Below, piece by piece: positions 53,073 through 62,600 of a DNA stretch of 64,000 nt. The notes beneath the pieces were generated by a model. It saw only the letters and a program-made list of their open reading frames with translations, was not told where the DNA came from and searched no databases. Origin of the DNA: Bacillota bacterium (GTDB lineage Bacteria; Bacillota; Clostridia; Oscillospirales; Ruminococcaceae); assembly GCA_023413185.1 (NCBI GenBank), contig JAEZQD010000013.1, positions 1-64,000 of the forward strand. The letters run 5' to 3'. Both the position numbers and the translations under genes were made by a program. Each line of letters starts with the position of its first letter. Positions within the stretch are counted from its first letter, which is position 1.

Positions 53073-53101
53073 ACTATATCATGCGATACATATCTTGTAA
53101 A
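53073..53101 (-). promoter_or_regulatory. Sigma-A promoter of the flavodoxin/SDR/tspO operon
   Basis: Minus strand TTTACA (53096-53101), 17 bp, TATAGT (53073-53078). The transcript would start near 53066, about 140 nt before the flavodoxin ATG. Confidence 0.72.
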
Positions 53102-53159
53102 TAAAAAGCTATAACTTGGCTAAAGATAGTGATTTATATGCGGGATATTTGTGTTGTGA

Positions 53160-53188
53160 TTGCAATAAACAAAGGCATCATATATAAT
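53160..53188 (+). promoter_or_regulatory. Sigma-A promoter of the hydrolase/LytTR/DUF3021 operon
   Basis: TTGCAA (53160-53165), 17 bp, perfect TATAAT (53183-53188). It faces away from the flavodoxin promoter; the two -35 elements are about 60 bp apart. Confidence 0.7.
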
Positions 53189-53314
53189 TAAAACACGTTA
53201 GAAATGCGAAATTTTGCAACTTATCCTTCCAAAATGCATCTCATCCAAAATCGCTTGCTCGCGGTATCAATCGCATCTATACTGAGGGCAGAAATAAATT
53301 TGGAGGGTGCAACA

Positions 53315-54613
53315 ATGGGAATTTTAGCGCTGGTTTTATTACTTACAATCGAGACGTTTTTCCTTATTTGGTCGATTACAACAAAGAACAATCACAGAGA
53401 AGAAAAGGCAACGATCAGCATCGGTTTACTGGCTCTTTTCGGACTTATGCTTGTTACCGGGGTTTATGAATGGAGCTTTCGCTATGTAGTGCTTATGCTC
53501 GTACTGGTTGTACAGGCGCTCGTTGGCGTGGTGGTTTTGGTTAGAAAAAAAGAGAAGGAATACAAGCTGGCAAAAAACATCTTTCGCTTTGTAAGGAACT
53601 GCCTGGTCTTTACCTTCGCACTCTTTCTTGCAATCCTTTGTCCCCAGTACGAACAGCCCATAACCACGGGAGAGCATACGATTTCAACTGCAAAGTATAC
53701 CTGGACCGATAACAGCAGAGTGGACGAGTTCTCGGAGACGGGCGCAAACAGAGCCTTGACGGTTGAATTCTGGTATCCCGAAGACGCGGATGAGACGTAT
53801 CCCCTTGTTATTTTTTCGCACGGTGCGTTTGGTTTTGGCGGAAGCAACTTCTCTACCTTTGCGGAACTTGCCTCGAATGGATATGTGGTCGCGAGCATCG
53901 GGCATACATACCATGCCTTTTTCACAATGGACACCAGCGGAACCCTTACGACTGTGGCACCCGAATTTATAAATAGGGCGGCCGAAATAAACGCAGTCCA
54001 CGACACAACACACGAAGAAGAGATTTACCATACCACAAAAGCGTGGATGAAGCTTCGCACGGAAGACGAACACTTCGTTCTAAACACAATCCGTTCAGAA
54101 TGCGAGACCAACAAAACCGACGCGCTCTTTTCTATTATCGATACCGAGAAGATTGGTCTGATGGGTCACTCTTTGGGCGGCGCAACGTCCGCACAGATCG
54201 GTAGAGAGCGCGACGACATCGACGCTGTCATCGTCCTTGACGGAACCATGCTGGGCGAGGAGGTTGCCTTCGAGAACAACGCAATCGTTCTGAATAACAC
54301 CCCTTATCCCATTCCGCTCTTAAATGTGTATGCACAAGACCACTACACAAATTCGATGGAGCTAGTTGGAGACGCATACAATAATTTTTACGCCACACAA
54401 AACGCCCTGTGTGCATACGAGACGGTATTTAAAGACGCCGGTCACCTTAATTTTACCGACCTGCCTTTGTTTTCTCCCGCGCTTGCCAACATGCTTGGCG
54501 TGGGCACGATAGATGAACGGTATTGTATTGAAACAATGAATGAGGTTGTGCTGGAATTCTTTAACTACTATCTGAAAGACGCAGGGGAACTTATAATCGA
54601 AAAGGAATACTAA
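53315..54613 (+). CDS. Membrane-anchored alpha/beta hydrolase (PAF-acetylhydrolase/dienelactone-hydrolase type)
   Basis: 432 residues from the ATG at 53315, 7 bp after GGAGGG. Three to four N-terminal membrane helices (1-115), then a hydrolase domain with FSHGAFGFGG (oxyanion), the nucleophile elbow GLMGHSLGGATS, Asp in IVLDGTM and His in KDAGHLNF. This fits the PAF-acetylhydrolase isoform II family. The catalytic domain probably faces outward or the membrane surface. It shares an operon with a LytTR regulator, which starts 3 bp later. Confidence 0.85.
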   Translation: MGILALVLLLTIETFFLIWSITTKNNHREEKATISIGLLALFGLMLVTGVYEWSFRYVVLMLVLVVQALVGVVVLVRKKEKEYKLAKNIFRFVRNCLVFTFALFLAILCPQYEQPITTGEHTISTAKYTWTDNSRVDEFSETGANRALTVEFWYPEDADETYPLVIFSHGAFGFGGSNFSTFAELASNGYVVASIGHTYHAFFTMDTSGTLTTVAPEFINRAAEINAVHDTTHEEEIYHTTKAWMKLRTEDEHFVLNTIRSECETNKTDALFSIIDTEKIGLMGHSLGGATSAQIGRERDDIDAVIVLDGTMLGEEVAFENNAIVLNNTPYPIPLLNVYAQDHYTNSMELVGDAYNNFYATQNALCAYETVFKDAGHLNFTDLPLFSPALANMLGVGTIDERYCIETMNEVVLEFFNYYLKDAGELIIEKEY

Positions 54614-54616
54614 ATT

Positions 54617-55060
54617 ATGCAGGTGCGAATCAAGCAGATCAGTGACAAAGAAAACGAATGTCTGATTATAGAATGCATTGAGGTTACACCCGATATTGAG
54701 AGCATACGGTCGTATGCTCTCACCAAGGGGGTAACCTTATCCGGCAGTGTGGCCGAACGCATCTATCAGTTTAACCTGTGTGATGTTTTCTATTTTGAGG
54801 CGGTTGACGAGCGGGTATTCGCTTATACAAAGGCCAGATCGTACGAGCTTAAAATCCGTCTGTATGAGCTTGAAAACGCCTATTCGGATAAGCATTTTAT
54901 CCGATGCTCGAAATCGTTTGTTGTCAACCTGATGAAGCTTGAAAGCATAAGCCCTGCTTTAAACGGGCGGTTTACAGCTCATATGAAAAACGGCGAGAGT
55001 ATTATCATCTCAAGACAATATGTGCCCGAAATGAAACGCGCTGTGATGGGAGGTAAGTGA
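54617..55060 (+). CDS. LytTR DNA-binding regulator
   Basis: 147 residues; no receiver domain. The LytTR domain spans about 45-145: CDVFYFEAVDERVFAYTKARSYEL, FIRCSKSFVVNLMKLESISPALNGRFTAHMKNGESIIISRQYVPEMKR. The stand-alone LytTR protein followed by DUF3021 is a recurrent Firmicute pair in which the membrane protein may restrain the regulator; this mode is inferred. AAGGAA precedes the ATG. Confidence 0.93.
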   Translation: MQVRIKQISDKENECLIIECIEVTPDIESIRSYALTKGVTLSGSVAERIYQFNLCDVFYFEAVDERVFAYTKARSYELKIRLYELENAYSDKHFIRCSKSFVVNLMKLESISPALNGRFTAHMKNGESIIISRQYVPEMKRAVMGGK

Positions 55061-55062
55061 AA

Positions 55063-55506
55063 ATGGACTTTAAGACTTTCTTTGTAAAAAAGGTTATGAT
55101 GAGCTTTTTTGTGTCGATTGCCTGCATTTGTGCGGCAATGGCTGTCATTGGGATGGTTTACGAAACGGACGCCCGCTTTGGATACGAGGCGTTTTTGTCG
55201 CCCTTGCTGTTTGGCGCGCTCGCATCCCTTCCCCTGCTTGTAAAATATTCTAAGAAAGAACTGACCCTAAAGCAGGCAGCCGTTAGAAATTTATTGCATT
55301 TTGTTTTGCTTGAGGCAGTCATTCTATCGGTTCTTTACTTTGTCGGAATACTCACCAGTGTTTCTATGGCTGCATCCCTTGGCTTTTCCATACTTACGAT
55401 TGATTTGACCGTTAATCTCGTGATGTGGATTAACGATAAAAGGACCGCAAGGGAATTTAACAGCGCGCTAAAAAGGATGCAACACGATTGGGGTGCCGGC
55501 GATTAA
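55063..55506 (+). CDS. DUF3021-family membrane protein
   Basis: 147 residues from the ATG at 55063, nine bases after GGGAGG (a GTG at 55057 overlaps the LytTR stop). Four transmembrane helices; the last region DLTVNLVMWINDKRTAREFNSALKRMQ fits DUF3021. Partner of the preceding LytTR regulator. Confidence 0.88.
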   Translation: MDFKTFFVKKVMMSFFVSIACICAAMAVIGMVYETDARFGYEAFLSPLLFGALASLPLLVKYSKKELTLKQAAVRNLLHFVLLEAVILSVLYFVGILTSVSMAASLGFSILTIDLTVNLVMWINDKRTAREFNSALKRMQHDWGAGD

Positions 55507-55571
55507 CTGCCCCGATAAAAGCCCTTTATCGCAACAAGTTTCACCGCATGGCATACTGTCTTATGTTTAAG

Positions 55572-55620
55572 AAAACGCGCCTTGAATGGCTATTCGCAAG
55601 CCAAATCAAGGCGCGTTTTT
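55572..55620 (+). terminator. Rho-independent terminator of the LytTR operon
   Basis: AAAACGCGCCTTGA (55572-55585) pairs perfectly with TCAAGGCGCGTTTT (55606-55619); an inner TGGC/GCCA extends the hairpin. T-runs on both strands. The following 280 bp up to 55903 hold nothing I recognise. Confidence 0.88.
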
Positions 55621-55903
55621 GCGCGCTTGTGTATCCACTTTCAAGGCGTTTTGAAACCGCCCTTCTAAATTATGAAACGACTATGATAATTAGTCAGCAT
55701 CTGCAAAACACACTATGTCATCTATATAAACCGTATATCCTAATGCCGCTAGAACCCAGTAAAGCCTTGGCGGATGGGTAAACTTGCAAGCTTCCTGCTG
55801 TCCTTTTTTACTTTAGTTTCTAATGCTTCATTTATTAAAGCCGCTTCGGCTAAAAGATATATGTCAAAGCATCACTATGCTGTAACAGGTCTAGACTTCT
55901 GTA

Positions 55904-56473
55904 TCAGCTAAGCACTTCAATAGTAAAGCAGCAAGGCTTCCCGCCATTTGTATTGAGCGGAGATGAAACGATTTCTTTCAATTTCAACTTTACCCCCAAA
56001 GCGTTTTCATAGTGATATTTAAAGTGTCCTGCACAACAACCACAGTATGTAGGCGAAATGGAAAACGGCTGCTTCAACTTTTTAATCGACGCACAGGAAC
56101 AGGTATTCTTACCTGTGTGAACGCCATTTCCGAAGTCTCCAAATGTAATTGTAACCGTACCATCGTCATTAAGACGGGGCGACATCATATATTGAACACT
56201 GGATAGCAAAGCAAGTTTTTCAGAAAACGTTCTACCTGCGTGTTCCAATGCAAACGCCCTACAGTCTTTGTCTCGCTAACCGCCCTTACAACAACCCTGC
56301 TTTTCCATAATCGAAAGGCATTGTTCCTTTGTCAACAATTCATCCATTTTGTCAATCGTAGAAATAATGGTAATCGGATCGTTGCAGTCGGCATCAAAGT
56401 CAAACTGCGCCACAATTTTATCGCCGATTTTTTGCTTTTTCATTGCATCTCTTATTCTTTTTAATGTTGGCAT
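55904..56473 (-). pseudogene. Cys-rich protein gene split by one in-frame TAG
   Basis: A 65-codon frame from the ATG at 56473 ends with GCCKGG and TAG (56276-56278); the same frame continues RDKDCRAFALEHAGRTFSEK and runs to 55904. The two parts together make a 189-codon protein with GCC, DC, NTCSCAS and YCGCCAGHF motifs. The Cys pattern and the continuity across the stop suggest one family protein. I recall similar Cys-rich clostridial proteins with a GCCxGGxRDxxC stretch, possibly DUF6144, but cannot confirm. A nonsense mutation is the simplest reading. The ATG lies directly at the stop of the preceding acyltransferase-like gene, so the two were co-translated. Confidence 0.65.
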
Positions 56474-57310
56474 TCAAGCTCCCCCACACATATGGATCAT
56501 TCGGTCTGCAACCAGTTTTCCCGAAGCCAGCTCAATCTTCCCGTTATTACGCAAGTAGGGTTTTAGGTTTCGTTGCAAGGTCGTACCCTCCGGCAATTCC
56601 TCTAGGGGAATATCCTTGCTTCCATAGACCCAATCCATAAAACTCAAACTATCCTCTTCTACTTCGTCAATATCAAACAGCTGTTGAAACCGCAATATTT
56701 TCGAGTTTTCCGGCAGGACGGCCTTTAACGATGGCGCAAGCAACCATGAACTGCACACCATGTCTGCACCATCGTAAGCGGGATAATACATCTTGAAAAA
56801 ATCCACTGCTTCTAGATAAGATTTTCGCAGCTTGTCTGTTGATAGATCGGCATCCGCGGGAATATGTATATGTATCAAGCGCCGGTCGTCTTCGATTCGC
56901 ATCTCATATTCAAGCTCGCCAATTCGGTACTCCATCATAGAAAGCTGACGAACCGCCCACCACGCCCAAACAAACCGATAGCTTCCATGCTTATCCTTAT
57001 GGTCCTGCAAAAATCTCGGGAAGAACTTCATCGTAGCAATGAATACTTGTTCGGATATCCCTAGTTCCTCGTATTTTGCATACGCATCACATGCGCAGTG
57101 AAGCTGACAGGTTAGTATTTTTACCCCATCCTCGTCGGGTTCTAACAGCCTTTGCAAGCACTCAATCGCATCCTCCCAGTATTCCGGGTGCTTCATTTGC
57201 TCTATTTCTTGTTTGATACCATGAAAATCGATGCACCTTTCGTACTCTGTTATCCTGTCTCTTATTTCATCCTGTATCCCGATAAGATGACAAAGCTCGA
57301 TTATTGTCAT
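56474..57310 (-). CDS. Acyltransferase-domain protein (DUF5596/GNAT_C type)
   Basis: 278 residues. N-terminal helical half (WEDAIECLQRLLEPDEDGVKIL) and a C-terminal GNAT-like region with IHIHIPADADLSTDKLRKSYLEAVDFF, VCSSWLLAPSLKAVLPENSKIL and GTTLQRNLKPYLRNNGKIELASGKLV, the pattern of clostridial proteins annotated as acyltransferase domain-containing. The acyl-CoA loop is not seen clearly. Coupled to the split Cys-rich gene downstream. Function unknown. Confidence 0.7.
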   Translation of the reverse strand: MTIIELCHLIGIQDEIRDRITEYERCIDFHGIKQEIEQMKHPEYWEDAIECLQRLLEPDEDGVKILTCQLHCACDAYAKYEELGISEQVFIATMKFFPRFLQDHKDKHGSYRFVWAWWAVRQLSMMEYRIGELEYEMRIEDDRRLIHIHIPADADLSTDKLRKSYLEAVDFFKMYYPAYDGADMVCSSWLLAPSLKAVLPENSKILRFQQLFDIDEVEEDSLSFMDWVYGSKDIPLEELPEGTTLQRNLKPYLRNNGKIELASGKLVADRMIHMCGGA

Positions 57311-57438
57311 TGTGTTTCTCCAGTTCGATTATATTGTTGCTATCCGCCTATTAAGGACGGCGGCGGTTATGTTCTGTTTGGTGGCTGGCAAAACTGCGTC
57401 ACGTAACAGTTGTTGTGATTCGTTTATTTCATCCACCA

Positions 57439-57924
57439 TCACGAAACCTGCTTACGTGCATCAACTTCTGCACAGACAAGCTTCATAATAAATTCTGTTG
57501 TTTGATTCGTTAACAAAAAGAACATTCCATCATAGCGGCACTTTTTTTGTGTGCTGCCATTCAGGTCATAGATAAAGCCTTTCACACACATAGGACTACA
57601 CGCAGTAGGGTCAATAAGCCTTTTGCAGTCATTGGACGCAGACATTTTCTTTTGCATATCCTCAGGCAGAGAGGCGATTAAGCTTTCATACTTACCGACA
57701 TTGTCACCGTAAATCCGCGCCAAAATGCCTGACTTGCGAAACACCCAGTTCATTACTGTTTTCTTCTTCAGTTGGTATGAAGCGGCGTAACCGTTCTTTG
57801 CTTCCTTGATTACAAGGTCACAGTCTAGCCCCACAAGTTTGCGGTGGAGTTCTTCGACAAATGCTTGGTGTTCTGGTGCAACTGTCGACAGAAACGCTTC
57901 GAACGAGATTTTCTCTTTTGCCAT
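57439..57924 (-). CDS. Conserved-looking hypothetical protein with a Cys cluster
   Basis: 161 residues from the ATG at 57924 (AGGAAAAG upstream). No signal peptide or membrane segment. The first half (EAFLSTVAPEHQAFVEELHRKL) resembles the start of DUF1801-like proteins but is not convincing. The second half has NDCKRLIDPTACSPMCVKGF and KKCRYDGMFFLL, so four or five Cys could bind metal. The gene lies about 130 bp upstream of the acyltransferase-like gene, same strand. Confidence 0.6.
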   Translation of the reverse strand: MAKEKISFEAFLSTVAPEHQAFVEELHRKLVGLDCDLVIKEAKNGYAASYQLKKKTVMNWVFRKSGILARIYGDNVGKYESLIASLPEDMQKKMSASNDCKRLIDPTACSPMCVKGFIYDLNGSTQKKCRYDGMFFLLTNQTTEFIMKLVCAEVDARKQVS

Positions 57925-58199
57925 TTTTCTTTTCCTCCGGTAACTCTTAATTGTCGTTATCATTCGTCTTGCGACACCGATAAGTGGTTAACCGCATAGT
58001 CTGCGCATGAAACTATTCCAATGGAATTATTATACTTGTAATCGCTCTGGAAAACAAGTTATCGATATGGTTAATAACTCACCAACTCAGACAACAAACA
58101 TATACCACAGACTTTCTCACCACCTAGTGGGCGATAAACAACTTGTGAGGAACTGGGGCAAGACATTTGTCGCCTGCGTGAGGAAAGCAGAAGCTTAAT

Positions 58200-58391
58200 C
58201 TGGAAATCACCGGACGGGACGAACTTAAAAAGCGCATTGATGATATGGGTGATTTTCTAAAGGGACAGCCCACCGCCCTAACCGAATACGATGAGCCGCT
58301 CGTCCGGCGGCTGATTGAAAAGGTCACTGTCTATGAGGAGAAATTCACCGTGGAATTCAAATCAGGCGTGACGGTGGATGTGGATGAATAA
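58200..58391 (+). pseudogene. 3' remnant of a large serine recombinase
   Basis: A 63-codon open stretch without start codon reads LEITGRDELKKRIDDMGDF, PTALTEYDEPLVRRLIEKVTVYEE, KFTVEFKSGVTVDVDE and a stop. This is the conserved C-terminus of clostridial site-specific serine recombinases (EYDExLVRRLIEKVTVYxxKFTVEFKSGVxxxV). An in-frame TGA lies just upstream at about 58179. The catalytic and recombinase domains are missing. It marks a former integrative element or its scar. Confidence 0.8.
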
Positions 58392-58481
58392 GGTTAAAAA
58401 CAAGCACGGCACTCTACGAAATTATAATGTAGGATGACCTTGCTTATGCTCATTCCTAAAGATAAACAGGAACTTGACGTT

Positions 58482-59009
58482 TTATCCTCTTAATTTCGAC
58501 GCTTTTTTTAGAGATTTTAGATATTGATTTTTTACACCATTTTCCTGCTCCTTATCACAAATGCAATTGATTTCATTAAACAAGTCTGCTTTTGCAAATT
58601 GGGGAAGCACTATAATTCTGGATAATGCATATGCACTTCCCCAACGAACAACCGTACTTTCATTGTTAGTGTTTTTTAACAGGTTTTTAATGGCTGTGTC
58701 CAGTTTATCAGGGAACCGTTTTGCCAGATTTCCCACTATTCTTGACGCTTCCCTCTTACAAGAATTATTATCTGACAAAATATAACCCTCTGCAAAGAGC
58801 AAATAGTCTACATCAACTTGTATTAACTCTTTGTTCGTTATTTCTTCAATAGCTTCAAGAATAATAGCTATTTGTTTGTCATTTAACGAATTGCATATAC
58901 TTATCAATTCTTTCAAAGAAACCATATTTCCTTCTATAGCATTTATAATTTGTGTTCTTTTTTCTATAGCCTTTAGAGATTTATTATTCAGGATTTCTAA
59001 AATATCCAT
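58482..59009 (-). CDS. HEAT-like repeat protein, hypothetical
   Basis: 175 residues from the ATG at 59009, 7 bp after AAGGAG. Entirely helical, AT-rich coding compared with the housekeeping genes. The central segment (YLLFAEGYILSDNNSCKREASRIVGNLAKRFPDKLDTAIKNLLKNTNNESTVVRWGSAYALSRII, broken here into its two HEAT-like pairs) suits immunity- or scaffold-type HEAT proteins. No catalytic motif. The gene lies alone between a recombinase scar and the repeats at 59044. Confidence 0.65.
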   Translation of the reverse strand: MDILEILNNKSLKAIEKRTQIINAIEGNMVSLKELISICNSLNDKQIAIILEAIEEITNKELIQVDVDYLLFAEGYILSDNNSCKREASRIVGNLAKRFPDKLDTAIKNLLKNTNNESTVVRWGSAYALSRIIVLPQFAKADLFNEINCICDKEQENGVKNQYLKSLKKASKLRG

Positions 59010-59043
59010 TTTACACTCCTTATGAAATTCTAATTTATCTGCC

Positions 59044-59172
59044 ACATCCAACCTGATCACACAACCTTAACTTTTCCGAAAAACATCTAAATCGATCACA
59101 CGCGAACCCTTGACATCTAATCTGACTGCTCGCCAAACTATGACATCTAATCCGTTCTGTCGCACTCAAAAT
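59044..59172. repeat. Tandem short repeats with 30-bp period
   Basis: ACATCTAA recurs at 59083, 59113 and 59143, exactly 30 bp apart, each time within a related unit (TTGACATCTAATCTG and CGC..AAAC); a fourth, weaker copy starts at 59044 and a fifth relative is CTTGACATCAATACG near 59294. The pattern fits the multiple transposase sites at the ends of some insertion sequences (for example IS21 type), but no transposase is present. Confidence 0.5.
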
Positions 59173-59367
59173 CACTTGCATTGAAACGTTTCCACGGAAC
59201 GATAAATGTACGAATTTTTAAGACTACAGTTTCGCTCCTGAACCTTAAAAAACCCTTATTTACAGGCTTTTTCGCATACTCACTCTTTCACCCTTGACAT
59301 CAATACGACCGTCTCCACGTGGAACGATAGGCTCACCTTGATGTCTGGTCTGTATTTTACGTTTTGT

Positions 59368-59462
59368 CCGTTCGAGGGAATAGGTCAATAGTGGATTTAT
59401 GGGTGCTATCTGTTCGGGGAAACAGGTCAATGATTTTTATCCGTTCGTGGGAACAAGTCGAT
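59368..59462. repeat. Three related 22-bp repeats
   Basis: CCGTTCGAGGGAATAGGTCAAT (59368), CTGTTCGGGGAAACAGGTCAAT (59410) and a third at 59441 differ at a few bases. Spacings are 42 and 31 bp. They face the first repeat group across 200 bp of non-coding DNA, like the two ends of an element whose interior was lost. Confidence 0.5.
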
Positions 59463-59694
59463 ATATGGGGTATAATTCCTGTCATCTCCGGTGGCAAAGG
59501 TACTAACTATTGATAAAATGCACCGATACCGATTTTGGGGCGGTGCATCTTTTAACGATTTCATAGTTTGCACACCTCTAAGCCGAAAACCATTGTAATT
59601 GTAAAACTTGAAAACTTCCTAGTTATGTCTATATCTAAACTTCCAAAGCTTTTGAAAACCGATTATCACAGCATCCATAAATATTTTCATTATT

Positions 59695-62600
59695 TCACTC
59701 GTGAATCTGTACATCTACAGCATTGTCCTCACTACGGACTTCATATCGTTTTTCAGGCTTGACATAGACATTCACCAACTGGTGCGTGGTAGAGAAGGAG
59801 TTATCTTCAAGATAAGTACTGCTACCGAACATTGTCTCCTCGATTAGCGGAGATAACTGTTCGCCCCAAGCGGTCTGTTCTTTGCAGAGCTGTTCCACCT
59901 TTTTGACAAGAGTGAGGTTCTCCACACTCTCGGTATCACCGTCAGGCATCAAAATAATCAGATAATCCCTTGCGCGGCTAATCGATACATTCACAATGTT
60001 TAGCTTGTTCAGGAACATATCTTTGTGCATAGTGATTTTTGGCGGAGGGTTGAACAGGGCAATTATGATGTCGCATTCATCGCCTTGGAACCCGTGGATT
60101 GTGCCGACTTGAACATCTACATTTTTCGGCAAGCTCGCTGAAGACATTAGCTTATCTATCAAATCAGCTTGTGCACGGTATGGTGCTATAAGGCCGATTC
60201 GGAAATCTTCATCGGCTTCTACAAGTTCAATGAGAGAGGCAAGATACTTCACGAACTCAAAAGCAAACAACGCTGAGTACACCTGATAGGGTGTTTTGCT
60301 TTGCAGGCGTTTGGGTCTGTAAATGCTCTCATACTTGCTTACAGGGAACTTGATAATATTCAGCGATTTAAGGTCAAATAAATCGCCAATTGGCAGAGGT
60401 CGCTGGCTTTCCGGTGTGCGATGATGTTTCAAAACGCCACCATAGGCGAATCTACTGAAAACCTCGCCGATTTCAGGAATGCTTCGATATTGGGTGGTTA
60501 GTAATTCCACACGATAGTCATGCGGGACAGTCGTTGGCTCTGTAAACGAGTTCAATTTGACCATCGTGTAGATATTTTCATTTTTCCAAGTATCGACTGT
60601 TGTTATCGGCTCAATCTGAAATGGATCACCCGCAATAATGAATTTCGATGGGGTTTTTTTGTAAAGCGGGTAGACGATGTTTGCGAGCGGTATCATAGAG
60701 GCTTCATCTATTATGATATAGTCCCACATCAATCCGCTCAAGGTAAGCCGTTTGCCATCGTCCATAAGGAAATAGTCATACGGGAAACGTGCAATCGTCG
60801 TGACTGTGACATTCCTTGGGAAAGTCTGGATATCAAATGTCTTGTCCCTGAACACGCCGCTCTGTTCGACGGTTGTGTCATTAGTCGCCCCAAAGCGCAC
60901 AAGCCAGTTCATATAACTCTGGTCTGATCCCATACAGTCCATCAAGCGACGAACGAGTACATCCGCCGACTTATTGGTGGGTGTTAGAACAAGCACTTTC
61001 AAATCCTGTGGAATCTTCATCATCGGCAGGATAATATCTCTGGAAATGTGAGTGGTTTTGCCCGTGCCGGGAGGACCGAAAACAAACTCTATGTTTTCAC
61101 AAAGATTCTCTTGCATATCGAAATCTTCGTCGTAACCGTTCTCTTCACCAAGCCTGATAAACGCCTTACGCAGTTCCTCAATAAGAAACACGGGATTTCG
61201 GGCTTCAATTCTGGCTTCCGTGACCTCCGAGAGGTCAACGCCGTCAATATCGGCATTGGTACGTAGTTTAGCTCGGAGCGTATAGGATTTAACATTCACG
61301 ACCTCGATAGCCACTTTTTTCGGCGGTTGCTCTGCAAAGTGCAGTTCCAGTGGAATATCCGCAAGGTCTTCCATCGACTGGGGTATATACCTGCTGGGGT
61401 GTTTCAATACAAGCGTTCTTGGAGTTCCTGCTTCACGCTCGACCTTGGCAAAAGATATAGATATTTCGCGGCTGTTGGCGTTATTCTCCCCGCTATTAAG
61501 CGATTCAAGTTCCAACAAGGCATTAAACCAACCATAGGAATATTGCTCTGCCTCCTGTGCTTTTTGTTTTAAGTCTTCAAGGCGGGCAATTTCCTGTATG
61601 TCGCGCTCGGCTTGCTCCTTAACCTTTTCGATTTTCTTGCTGATATCGACGGTCGGCTTGGAATAATCGTCCTCATCAGCAGGCAAGTCGTCGCTGGAAT
61701 CGCCAGTGTTAGACTGACGTTCTTTTGGCGAAGAAGTAGCCCGTTTGGTGAGTTCTTTGCCAACGCGTTTGATTGACGGCTTGCTTATTTTTGGTGCATT
61801 ATCGTCCTCGATGTCTTCAGAAGAATCGACACTTTCATCTTCGTCATATTCGTCATCCAAGTCATCGTCGGATTCCTCAGCTTTTTTCTTCTTCGCATAC
61901 TCCAAAAGTGCTTGGCGTTGCTCTTCCTCGGATAAGCCCAACTGATCACCCAAAGAAGTGATGTCAACATCATCATCCGCCGTATCCATAATTTCATCTT
62001 CTATACCCAATAGATGGAACAGTTCTGCGGCCTCATCACTGGATGTATCATATTCAGGACTAATAGATTGCCGAGTCAGTTCCGTAGCGGACACGAATTC
62101 ACCATCTGTATTCATAAGCCAAGGCAAGATGCGAAGACGTTTGGCTTCACTTGATTCATAACGCTCACTTTTGTGGCTATAATAAAAATATTCATGTCTA
62201 CCATATAAGATGCTGTCCCTTGACCAACTGTGATTGTTTAAAATTCCGCTCTCAATGTATTTGATGAGCTGTAACCACAACATTATTGATAATTCGCTTT
62301 TTTTCTCAGCTTTTATTAAATCCACCAACTCTTTGCAGCCGTCTATATGGTTTTCGTACCACTTATTGCTTCCTGTTGAGCGAGACCAATTATACGGAAG
62401 CTGATTGGCTTGCCGCCAGTCCAATTCCTGTGGAATAATTCTCGGAGTGTCTTTTACACCAAGCACACTCAAAAACTCCACCAGTTCCTCTTTTTTATTT
62501 TCGCCTACTATTTCAAGGTAGTCATCGAAGGAAACAAACTTCGTGTCGGGCTTGGATTCGAACCATTGAGGCAGGGGATCAAACGGGAAATAGAGATCTT

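Noticed and set aside
58007..58198. 63-codon plus-strand frame just before the recombinase remnant
   Set aside because: It is in a different frame from the recombinase tail and shows no recombinase pattern; there is no ribosome site. It could be further decayed sequence but cannot be supported.
59044..59172. 30-bp periodic repeats as a CRISPR array
   Set aside because: The conserved part is only about 8-12 bp, there are no constant repeats of CRISPR length with unique spacers, and no cas genes are present.
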